Positions 1 through 5,902 are shown, counted from the stretch's first letter. The stretch is DNA of 6,070 nucleotides from Oscillospiraceae bacterium (GCA_017416665.1 JAFQBO010000273.1:1-6070), one strand, 5' to 3'. A program made the numbers and translations. The notes: generated by a model not told the origin, from the sequence alone.

Positions 1-1947
1 AACAACATCAACTTCTACACAATCAACGGTGTAAAGCTTGGTGAAGAAACAGGTATGGGCACAAGAATTAACACAATTCTTCAGTCTGCATTCTTCAAGC
101 TCGCTAACATCATCAACTTTGAAGATGCTGTTAAGTACATGAAGGACGCTGCTGAAGCTTCATACGGCAAGAAGGGTCAGGACATCGTAGAAAAGAACTG
201 GAACGCTATCGATGCCGGCCACCAGAACATCGTTAAGATCGAAGTTCCTGCTGCTTGGGCAGACGCTGCTGATACTCAGATGGGTATGGCTGCTGTTACT
301 TGCGACGATAAGGTTCTCGAAAACTATGTAAACAAGATTCAGATTCCATGTAACGCTCAGAAGGGTGATTCACTCCCAGTTTCAACATTCGTTGATATGG
401 CTGATGGTACATTCCCACAGGGTTCAGCTGCATTTGAAAAGAGAGGTATCGCTGTTAAGGTTCCACAGTGGATTCCGGAAAACTGTATCCAGTGTAACCA
501 GTGTGCATATGTATGTCCACACGCTGTAATCAGACCGGTAGCTCTCAGCGAAGAAGAAGCTGCAAACGCTCCTGCAAGCATGAAGGCTGTTGACTTCAAG
601 CCTGCTATGGAAGGTCTCAAGTTCACAATGACAATCTCAGCTCTTGACTGTACTGGTTGTGGTTCATGTGCTAACGTATGTCCTGCAAAGACAAAGGCTC
701 TCGTTATGGAACCACTCGCTTCACAGCTCGATGCTCAGGAAGCATTCGATTACGGTCTTACAATCGACGAAAAGGAAGCAGTTGCTGCTAAGTTCAAGGC
801 AACTACAGTTAAGGGTTCACAGTTCAAGCAGCCAATGCTCGAATTCTCAGGCGCATGTGCTGGTTGTGGTGAAACACCTTATGCAAAGCTTATCACACAG
901 TTATTCGGTGACAGAATGTTCATTGCAAACGCAACAGGTTGTTCATCAATCTGGGGTGGTAGTGCACCTTCTACACCATATACATTCAACAAGAAGGGTC
1001 AGGGTCCTGCATGGTCCAACTCACTCTTTGAAGACAATGCTGAATTCGGTTACGGTATGTTCCTCGGTCAGAAGACTCTCAGAAACAGAGTAATCGCTCA
1101 GGTTAAGGCACTTGCTGAAAAGGCTGAAAAGGAAGATGTAAAGGCAGCTATCGCTGAATACCTTGACACTCTCGAAGACGGTAACGCAAACACACCTGCA
1201 ACAGAAAAGCTCGTAGCAGCTCTCGAAAACTGCGGTTGTGATGATGCTAAGGCAATCCTCGCTAACAAGGATCACCTCAGAAAGAAGTCACAGTGGATCT
1301 TCGGTGGTGACGGTTGGGCTTACGATATCGGTTTCGGCGGTCTCGACCACGTTATCGCTTCAGGTGAAGACGTTAATATCTTCGTATTCGACACAGAAGT
1401 TTACTCAAATACAGGCGGTCAGTCTTCAAAGTCAACTCCAACAGGTGCTATTGCTCAGTTCGCAGCAGCTGGTAAGGAAGTTAAGAAGAAGGATCTCGCA
1501 GGTATCGCTATGAGCTACGGCTACGTTTACGTTGCTCACATCGCTATGGGTGCTGACATGAACCAGTGTATCAAGGCAATCGCTGAAGCTGAAGCTTACA
1601 ACGGTCCTTCAATCATCATCGGTTATGCTCCATGTATCAACCACGGTATCAAGACTGGTATGGGTACATCAATGGCAGAAGAAAAGAAGGCTGTTCAGGC
1701 TGGTTACTGGCACCTCTACAGATACAACCCACAGCTTAAGGCTGAAGGCAAGAACCCATTCATTATGGATTCTAAGGCTCCTAACACAGACGAATACAAG
1801 AACTTCCTCATGGGTGAAGTTCGTTACAATGCCCTTGCTCGTCAGAACCCAGAAAGAGCTGAAAAACTCTTTGACCAGGCTCTCGAAAATGCTAAGGACA
1901 GATATGACTATCTCGTTCGTCTTTCTAAGCTTTACGGCGAAGAATAA
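1..1947 (+). CDS. nifJ: Pyruvate:ferredoxin (flavodoxin) oxidoreductase, C-terminal part (5' truncated by window)
   Basis: Oxidative decarboxylation of pyruvate with CoA to acetyl-CoA and CO2, passing electrons to ferredoxin or flavodoxin; a cytoplasmic, central enzyme of anaerobic fermentation. The frame is open from base 1, so the apparent ATG at 55 is internal. The visible 648 residues are a little over half of the usual ~1170-1190. In order: a linker region; a two-cluster ferredoxin domain with CxxCxxCxxxC at fragment residues 162-172 and again at 217-227; then the thiamine-diphosphate domain. The third-cluster cysteines are probably C286, C289 and C314, with C545 in the CINHG segment. 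The GDGWAYDIG motif (about 436-444) and NTGGQ (about 470-474) mark the TPP/Mg site. All expected cluster cysteines are present, so the enzyme looks intact. Codons are strongly biased to C-ending forms (AAC, ATC, TTC, CTC), as in highly expressed genes. Two tandem TAA stops end it. No terminator lies directly after the stop; the first is at 2171, beyond a structured RNA. Confidence 0.97.
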   Translation, partial: NNINFYTINGVKLGEETGMGTRINTILQSAFFKLANIINFEDAVKYMKDAAEASYGKKGQDIVEKNWNAIDAGHQNIVKIEVPAAWADAADTQMGMAAVTCDDKVLENYVNKIQIPCNAQKGDSLPVSTFVDMADGTFPQGSAAFEKRGIAVKVPQWIPENCIQCNQCAYVCPHAVIRPVALSEEEAANAPASMKAVDFKPAMEGLKFTMTISALDCTGCGSCANVCPAKTKALVMEPLASQLDAQEAFDYGLTIDEKEAVAAKFKATTVKGSQFKQPMLEFSGACAGCGETPYAKLITQLFGDRMFIANATGCSSIWGGSAPSTPYTFNKKGQGPAWSNSLFEDNAEFGYGMFLGQKTLRNRVIAQVKALAEKAEKEDVKAAIAEYLDTLEDGNANTPATEKLVAALENCGCDDAKAILANKDHLRKKSQWIFGGDGWAYDIGFGGLDHVIASGEDVNIFVFDTEVYSNTGGQSSKSTPTGAIAQFAAAGKEVKKKDLAGIAMSYGYVYVAHIAMGADMNQCIKAIAEAEAYNGPSIIIGYAPCINHGIKTGMGTSMAEEKKAVQAGYWHLYRYNPQLKAEGKNPFIMDSKAPNTDEYKNFLMGEVRYNALARQNPERAEKLFDQALENAKDRYDYLVRLSKLYGEE

Positions 1948-1984
1948 TAAATCACGCTGAAAGCATAAAAATCACTTATAAACT

Positions 1985-2206
1985 CAGAGTGTATGGTAAA
2001 AGCGGAAAAGATGCTGTTACAGGCACAACTGTAAAGTGTTGACGTCGCTGATACCTGCACAACGAGTTAAAAAACGGACGCATGTCCGATATATCCCGCT
2101 CTTTTAACTATATAACGGTGTAAAACGGATTGCTTAACGCAGTACAATGCGGTGATCCGGAAAAAACACAAACGGCAGCCCCACCACAAGGGGTTGCTGT
2201 TTTTTT
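1985..2206 (+). ncRNA. Candidate structured noncoding RNA, possibly raiA class
   Basis: There is no open frame or start/RBS combination here, but the stretch folds into consecutive domains. Domain 1 (1989-2060): GTGTA pairs with TGCAC, GGTA with TACC, AGCG with CGCT, and a distal arm (2010-2022 with 2029-2040) ends in the perfect TTACAG/CTGTAA hairpin. Domain 2 (2065-2109): AGTTAAAA pairs with TTTTAACT and encloses CGGAC-GCAT-GTCCG. Domain 3 (2126-2159): eight pairs, a TTAA bulge, then CGCA/TGCG. An intrinsic terminator follows. AGCGG (2001-2005) is also complementary to CCGCT (2096-2100) in the domain 2 loop, a possible pseudoknot. The size (about 200 nt), multi-helix form and terminator resemble the raiA RNA of Clostridia, but I identify it from memory only. 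It could instead be the nifJ 3' untranslated region. A TATAAA at 1977-1982 would place a start near 1988, but no good -35 accompanies it. Confidence 0.6.
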
Positions 2207-2213
2207 ATTTTTT
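2171..2213 (+). terminator. Strong rho-independent terminator after nifJ and the structured RNA
   Basis: A 12-bp stem (2171-2182 with 2190-2201, including G-T wobbles) has a 7-nt loop and a CCCC/GGGG core near the top. It runs into seven T, one A and seven more T. It separates the nifJ/RNA transcript from ymdB, whose promoter starts about 24 bases later. Confidence 0.93.
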
Positions 2214-2236
2214 TACAAAATATAATAAAAAAATCG

Positions 2237-2265
2237 TTGACACATTCTTATACTGCTGATATAAT
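2237..2265 (+). promoter_or_regulatory. Sigma-A promoter of ymdB, consensus with extended -10
   Basis: TTGACA (2237-2242), a 17-base spacer and TATAAT (2260-2265), with TGA immediately before the -10 giving an extended TGn element. Every hexamer position matches consensus. Transcription is predicted to start near 2272, only about 10 bases before the ymdB ATG, so the leader would be very short and the ribosome site (GGTGA, 2273-2277) lies at the extreme 5' end of the mRNA. Confidence 0.9.
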
Positions 2266-2281
2266 AATTAAGGGTGAGAAA

Positions 2282-3049
2282 ATGAAAAATTTATTATTTA
2301 TAGGAGATGTAGTCGGAAAAAGCGGCTGCGATTTCCTTGAGAAAAAAATTTACGACATACGAAAAAAATATTCAGTTGACTTTACAGTAATAAACGGCGA
2401 GAACTCCGCACAAAATAACGGTATAACAAAATTTTCTGCCGATATGCTTTTAAACTGCGGTGCTGATGTCATCACAACAGGCAATCACTGTTTCAAACGA
2501 CGTGATTCACTTGCGATATATGCCAGTGACAATATCCTGCGTCCTGCAAACTTTCCTGATGGCTGTACCGGTAAAGGCGTCTGCGTTCTGGATTGCGGGT
2601 ACTTTAAAATTGCTGTTGTAAATCTTATGGGAACAGTTTATATGGAGGCTCTTGACAATCCGTTTACAACAATAGAAAAAATCCTTGAAAATATAAACAC
2701 TCCTAATATTTTCCTCGATTTTCACGCTGAAGCAACAGCTGAAAAAAAGGCAATGGGACATTTCCTTACAGGAAAAGTTACCGCCGTTATGGGTACGCAT
2801 ACACACGTTCAGACCTCGGACGAAATCGTTTTAGGCAATCACACAGGCTATATCACTGATGCCGGTATGACAGGTCCTGAACTTTCGGTTCTCGGCGTAA
2901 ATATAAAGGCTGCTGTTGACAAACAGAGATTTAAATTCCCTGTCAGATTTACTGAAGCGGAATCACCTTGTTTCATAAACGGTGTTGTTATAACATTTGA
3001 TGAAAAGTCGGGAAAATGCACCAATATCCGCCGTATTATTGAGAGATAA
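2282..3049 (+). CDS. ymdB: YmdB-family metallophosphoesterase (2',3'-cyclic-nucleotide 2'-phosphodiesterase)
   Basis: 255 residues, close to the roughly 264 of Bacillus subtilis YmdB, a binuclear-metal phosphodiesterase of the TIGR00282 family that affects RNA turnover, biofilm and motility decisions. Visible motifs: FIGDVVG (metal ligand D9), NGEN (E40, the position essential in B. subtilis), GNH (N68, H69), DFHAEATAEK (H148), GTHTHVQT (H173, H175) and TDAGMTGP. All expected metal ligands are present. The usual GNH-TWD sequence is here GNH-CFK, a small variation. The start was chosen at ATG 2282 because the family begins right before the GD motif, and because the upstream TTG at 2237 is the promoter -35. 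There is no terminator between it and spoVS, so read-through into spoVS is possible. The ymdB-spoVS order matches B. subtilis (rny-ymdB-spoVS). Confidence 0.95.
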   Translation: MKNLLFIGDVVGKSGCDFLEKKIYDIRKKYSVDFTVINGENSAQNNGITKFSADMLLNCGADVITTGNHCFKRRDSLAIYASDNILRPANFPDGCTGKGVCVLDCGYFKIAVVNLMGTVYMEALDNPFTTIEKILENINTPNIFLDFHAEATAEKKAMGHFLTGKVTAVMGTHTHVQTSDEIVLGNHTGYITDAGMTGPELSVLGVNIKAAVDKQRFKFPVRFTEAESPCFINGVVITFDEKSGKCTNIRRIIER

Positions 3050-3071
3050 TAACAATATTTTCCAAAAACTA

Positions 3072-3100
3072 TTGCATTTTTAATTTAATTAGTGTATAAT
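3072..3100 (+). promoter_or_regulatory. Sigma-A type promoter of spoVS
   Basis: TTGCAT (3072-3077), 17-base spacer, TATAAT (3095-3100). The start would be near 3107, leaving a leader of about 60 bases before spoVS. No sigma-H-like -35/-10 pair was seen, although spoVS is sigma-H dependent in Bacillus subtilis. Confidence 0.83.
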
Positions 3101-3153
3101 GGCATTATGATATTAGGGAAAGCACAACACAAAAATCCAACAAAAAATTTAAT

Positions 3154-3159
3154 GGAGGT
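3154..3159 (+). promoter_or_regulatory. Ribosome binding site of spoVS
   Basis: GGAGGT, a near-complete Shine-Dalgarno match, ends 7 bases before the ATG at 3167. It fixes the start there rather than at the GTG (3092) inside the promoter or the ATG at 3152 that overlaps this site. Confidence 0.9.
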
Positions 3160-3166
3160 CATTACA

Positions 3167-3427
3167 ATGGAAATTTTAAAAGTTTCATCACACTCTTCCC
3201 CTAACTCTGTTGCAGGTGCTATTGCCGGTGTAATTCGTGAACAGAAAGCTGTTGAAGTACAGGCTGTCGGCGCAGGTGCGGCAAACCAGGCTATCAAATC
3301 TATCGCAATCGCAAGAGGCTATCTTGCACCAATCGGGGTTGATTTAATCTGTATTCCTGCTTTTGCAAATATCACTATTGACGGCGAAGAAAGAACTGCC
3401 ATCAAGCTTATCTGTGAACAGAGATAA
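3167..3427 (+). CDS. spoVS: Stage V sporulation protein S
   Basis: 86 residues, the typical length of SpoVS, a small Alba-like, probably nucleic-acid-binding protein. In Bacillus subtilis it is needed for spore coat assembly and influences septation. The sequence matches the highly conserved family almost end to end: MEILKVSSHSSPNSVAGAIA at the N terminus, an EVQAVGAGAANQAIK core, then IARGYLAPIGVDL and IDGEERTAIKL near the C terminus. There is no signal peptide or membrane segment, so it is cytoplasmic. It has its own promoter and terminator and could also receive read-through from ymdB 117 bases upstream. Its presence is consistent with a spore former, but SpoVS relatives also occur in non-sporulating bacteria, so it does not prove sporulation. 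Confidence 0.97.
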   Translation: MEILKVSSHSSPNSVAGAIAGVIREQKAVEVQAVGAGAANQAIKSIAIARGYLAPIGVDLICIPAFANITIDGEERTAIKLICEQR

Positions 3428-3444
3428 TTAATATCAATGAATTC

Positions 3445-3470
3445 AAAGGACTGCGAAAGCGGTCCTTTTT
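3445..3470 (+). terminator. Rho-independent terminator of spoVS
   Basis: AAAGGACTGC pairs with GCGGTCCTTT around a GAAA tetraloop (one G-T wobble), and the U-tract TTTTT overlaps the end of the stem. It begins 17 bases after the spoVS stop. Confidence 0.92.
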
Positions 3471-3553
3471 GATTTTGTGCAAATTGTAGAAATATTTTGA
3501 CATTTAAATAAAACTCTTGACTTTATTAAAATCTTGATCTGTAATACAAGCGT

Positions 3554-3586
3554 AGGAAAAGGAAATTATTTTCTTTTACCTTTTTT
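3554..3586 (+). terminator. Second AT-rich terminator-like hairpin in the spoVS-dockerin intergenic region
   Basis: AGG-AAAAGGAAA (3554-3565) pairs with TTTTCTTTTACCT (3569-3581), with a bulged A at 3578 and a 3-base loop, followed by TTTTTT (3581-3586). It may be a backup terminator for spoVS. A weak TTGACT (3517-3522) with TGTAAT (3540-3545) at 17-base spacing lies just before it, but the -10 lacks the key second-position A. Confidence 0.5.
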
Positions 3587-3619
3587 ATAAGTAAAAACAG
3601 TAAATCAATTTGTGTAGTT

Positions 3620-3648
3620 TGTGACACATACATGCATTTCGTGACACA
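3620..3648 (+). repeat. Paired GTGACACA boxes, candidate operator
   Basis: GTGACACA occurs at 3621-3628 and 3641-3648, exactly 20 bases (about two helical turns) apart, and each is preceded by TT plus one base. Each is an odd-centred palindrome: the first TGTG-A-CACA, the second GTG-A-CAC. The second ends 4 bases before the -35 of the dockerin operon promoter. Position and spacing suit a dimeric regulator binding cooperatively on one DNA face. The regulator is unknown. Confidence 0.55.
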
Positions 3649-3652
3649 GGGG

Positions 3653-3681
3653 TTGTTTTTTGGAAAATTGAATGCTATAAT
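3653..3681 (+). promoter_or_regulatory. Promoter of the dockerin gene pair (extended -10)
   Basis: TTGTTT (3653-3658), a 17-base spacer and TATAAT (3676-3681), with TGC directly before it forming an extended -10. The -35 is weak in its second half, which fits dependence on a protein at the adjacent GTGACACA boxes. The start is predicted near 3688, giving a leader of about 74 bases. Confidence 0.78.
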
Positions 3682-3688
3682 TTACTTA

Positions 3689-3704
3689 GAGAGAAAAGTC
3701 TCTC
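3689..3704 (+). other. 5'-end hairpin in the leader of the dockerin operon
   Basis: GAGAGA (3689-3694) and TCTCTC (3699-3704) form a 6-bp stem with an AAAG loop, placed at the predicted first bases of the mRNA. Hairpins at the very 5' end often protect mRNA from decay; a role here is inferred from position only. Confidence 0.45.
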
Positions 3705-3761
3705 CTATGTATTACAGCTATATTTCATACATCAAAGTAAATTAAGAAAGGAAGATGTCAA

Positions 3762-4931
3762 ATGAGAAAGTTAAAAAAGCTTTTGAGCATTGCAATGTCA
3801 GTGGGTATGATTGCCACATCAGCCGTTGCGACAATGCCGGCAAACACAGTTTCGGCAACATCAATTACCTTTAAGTAAGGCGATGCCAATGGTGATGGTT
3901 ATGTAAGTGTTGTGGATTATACAATTATATTAAAATATTTACGAGCAAATTACCGTGCATATGGAAATTTATTAACAAGAATGGATGTGAATCAGGATAA
4001 GGTTATAAGTAATCATGATACAAATTTGGTTTTAAGCTATAATTTAGGTGAAAGTGAACCAGCTACTATAACATCAGAAGTGTATAATGATATTCATGAT
4101 TCTTCTGAAATATATATAATGCATGATTATGAAGAACACAATGATTCGAAAGACTACGAAAGATATTCTTTATTAGATACTATTGATGCTGTATCAGGGA
4201 CATTGACATATGGATTAAGCAGAGAATCAGTTGAATATGCTGAATATAGAGATCATGAGAATTTAAATACTGTTCAAATAAAATCTGATGGGGAGTTTTA
4301 TAGTGGATTTATTGTTGATGAGCATGTAGTAGCAACATCAGCAGCGGCAGTAATGGCGGATTGGTTTGATTTTAAAGAAAATATTGTCGTTAGAGTTTAT
4401 GATGAGGAAGGCTCTACAATCACCGATACATATAATGTACGTTCAGCACATGTACCCGAAAGATATTCACAGTATTTATATCATGATGAATATGCTAAAT
4501 ATAACAAAGACTACGCTTTATTGTATATCGAAGAAGATTTAAGTGAACACGGAATCTGGTCATTAGGTTACATGACAGATAACTTTAAAGATACAAATAC
4601 AGAATTAAAGACAAATTCATTTACACAGTATGCTGCTATTTCAGCCAGATATTATAGTAAAGGCAATATTGTTGATTATGAACAGAGTGGTCAGTATATA
4701 GATGATAATAAGGATTTAAGATTTAAAACAACAGCATATGCACATCTTGGAAAAAGTGGTGCACCTGTTTATTATGAATTGATCTCAGATAATGTTGCAA
4801 TTAAATCAGTTGTAGGTATATGTACAAATGGTGATGACAATGACTATAGCACATGGGGTGTAAGAATGACACCAACACTTGCAAGATTTTATTTAAGTAA
4901 TCCTAATATGACGGTTGATGATATTGAGTAG
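3762..4931 (+). pseudogene. Secreted dockerin-trypsin/V8-like protease protein, interrupted by in-frame TAA and lacking the catalytic His
   Basis: Reading from ATG 3762 (RBS AAAGGAAG at 3747-3754) gives a signal peptide: MRKLKK, a hydrophobic core, then a VSA/SATS cleavage region near residues 30-33. After K38 comes an in-frame TAA (3876-3878), then a dockerin starting at once in the same frame. Calcium loop 1 is D41-x-N43-x-D45-G; loop 2 is D75-x-N77-x-D79-K, so the usual Gly of loop 2 is Lys. Residues from about 150 form a chymotrypsin-fold, V8-like domain: GFIVDEHVVATSAAAV, then NKDYALL (Asp250) and GKSGAPV (Ser332). The canonical TAAHCV reads TSAAAV, so the catalytic His is Ala195 (codon 4344-4346). 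No other stop occurs to 4931. The apparent start at GTG 3912 would remove the signal peptide and most of calcium loop 1 and is not credible for a dockerin protein. The stop could be a recent mutation (TTA Leu to TAA would restore the common KLGD dockerin entry), a sequencing error or recoding. The next gene starts 10 bases after the stop. Confidence 0.82.
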
Positions 4932-4938
4932 AGGTGAT
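4930..4938 (+). promoter_or_regulatory. Ribosome binding site overlapping the upstream stop codon
   Basis: AGAGGTGAT overlaps the TAG stop (4929-4931) of the protease-like gene and lies 3 bases before ATG 4942. This supports translational coupling of the two dockerin genes and decides the start at 4942 rather than ATG 4915, which lies inside the upstream gene. Confidence 0.75.
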
Positions 4939-4941
4939 ATT

Positions 4942-5781
4942 ATGAAAAAAATATTAAAAAAGTGTATAGCAGTTCTAATTTCATTATCTGTGTTGTCGTC
5001 GGTATCATTTTCTGCCTCAGCGGTAATTTCGCCGATTTATGAAATAGATAATGAAGAATACAGAGAAATGATTGATAGTCTTCATCATAGAGTGGTTTAT
5101 GATGAAGAATTTACATCTTTTTTAAATTCTCTTATAGCTGAACCACCGGAAGGATATAATATACCTGAAATAAAGCATGTATATTCACGTTTATCCGAAA
5201 CTAAACTTTCTCATACATATTACTGTGATGAAGAAATTAAAGTTTTGCCGGATTATCGAACTGCAAGGCAGATAACATCTTATGTTGTACGTTGGGGTTC
5301 GGTGCATTCAAAAGATGTTGATTTTTACAAAGAACATTCAGTAGATGAATTAAATGCTTTTTTAAAGGAAAATAATTTAAATGCATGGTTTGAAGAAAGT
5401 TCAGAGCATCCGGAATACGATATTTTTTATGAGGAGCTAAACGAGGAAAATCTTATTTTAACACTTCTTAAACTGAATGAAGAATATGGGATGGTAGTTC
5501 ACATTGGAAAAATGGCACTTCATACACCCTACTTGTATGATATAAGCATCAAAACAAAATTTGGTACACAAACAATTGCAGGTGACGTTAATGTAGATAA
5601 TGTATTTTCCGTTGCAGATATTTCAAGAATGACAAAATACATAGTAAGTGCAGAACTTTATCCGATTGTAGATTCAACAGCTCTTGCAAATGCAGATGTA
5701 AATCAGGATGGTATTATTGATTCTGTGGATAAAAATGAAATGCTTGTAATGTTTCTTGGCACTTTTAAGACTATAGATTAA
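4942..5781 (+). CDS. Secreted protein of unknown function with C-terminal type I-like dockerin
   Basis: 279 residues. Residues 1-27 are a clear signal peptide (MKKILKK, a hydrophobic Leu/Ile/Val/Ser core, ASA before V28). Residues 28 to about 205 are an acidic domain that I do not recognise; it has many Glu/Asp and Tyr, one cysteine (C95), and no transmembrane segment or catalytic motif I can name. Residues about 213-275 are a dockerin: loop 1 D215-x-N-x-D-N with D226 in position 12, loop 2 D252-x-N-x-D-G-x-I with D263. Position 6 of loop 1 is Asn instead of Gly; loop 2 is canonical. If exported, it should bind a scaffoldin cohesin outside the cell. It is the second gene of a unit with the interrupted protease-like gene, and its only evident promoter is at 3653. 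An inhibitor, chaperone or substrate-binding role next to a protease-like protein is possible, but nothing in the sequence shows it. Codons are AT-rich. Confidence 0.85.
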   Translation: MKKILKKCIAVLISLSVLSSVSFSASAVISPIYEIDNEEYREMIDSLHHRVVYDEEFTSFLNSLIAEPPEGYNIPEIKHVYSRLSETKLSHTYYCDEEIKVLPDYRTARQITSYVVRWGSVHSKDVDFYKEHSVDELNAFLKENNLNAWFEESSEHPEYDIFYEELNEENLILTLLKLNEEYGMVVHIGKMALHTPYLYDISIKTKFGTQTIAGDVNVDNVFSVADISRMTKYIVSAELYPIVDSTALANADVNQDGIIDSVDKNEMLVMFLGTFKTID

Positions 5782-5832
5782 AATAAATCATCGTGCTGTA
5801 TGCTTTGAGGATTATTTAATTCAGAGCGAAAT

Positions 5833-5864
5833 TGTCCTGTCGGGACACCGACTGAAAGTGCGGT
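5833..5864. other. Tandem hairpins after the dockerin operon
   Basis: TGTCC-tgtcg-GGACA (5833-5847) abuts ACCGAC-tgaaa-GT[G]CGGT (5847-5864), sharing one base. A short T-rich stretch (TTTAAACTTT) follows, not a good U-tract, so a + strand terminator role is weak. On the minus strand the first hairpin is followed by ATTT only. It is the first structured element downstream of the 5781 stop. Confidence 0.4.
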
Positions 5865-5902
5865 TTAAACTTTAATAAAATTAAAAGCAAACATAATTTA
5901 AC

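Noticed and set aside
357..1275. Minus-strand and alternate-frame open frames within nifJ (357-626 and 1021-1275 minus, 644-1093 plus)
   Set aside because: They overlap a strongly conserved enzyme gene, resemble no known protein and have low-complexity Ser/Val/Leu-rich translations caused by nifJ codon bias.
1238..1960. Alternate + frame open frames at 1238-1513 and 1625-1960
   Set aside because: Out-of-frame shadows of the TPP domain of nifJ, without plausible ribosome sites or recognisable domains.
2237..2281. Upstream TTG start for ymdB
   Set aside because: The TTG is the first part of the TTGACA -35 element, and the extra 15 residues precede the conserved N terminus of the family.
2507..2806. 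Minus-strand open frame inside ymdB
   Set aside because: It is antisense to conserved metal-ligand motifs, and the translation is Cys/Phe-rich with no recognisable family.
3085..3297. Minus-strand open frame over spoVS and GTG start of spoVS at 3092
   Set aside because: The minus frame is a shadow of spoVS. The GTG lies inside the spoVS promoter, while GGAGGT sets the start at 3167.
3876..3878. Selenocysteine or pyrrolysine recoding at the internal stop
   Set aside because: The codon is TAA, while Sec uses TGA and Pyl uses TAG. No pronounced downstream stem was seen next to it.
3883..3906. Tiny ORF ATG CCA ATG GTG ATG GTT ATG TAA after the internal stop
   Set aside because: Its repeated ATGs are the +1 frame of the dockerin GDANGDG codons. 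A reinitiation role is possible in principle but unsupported.
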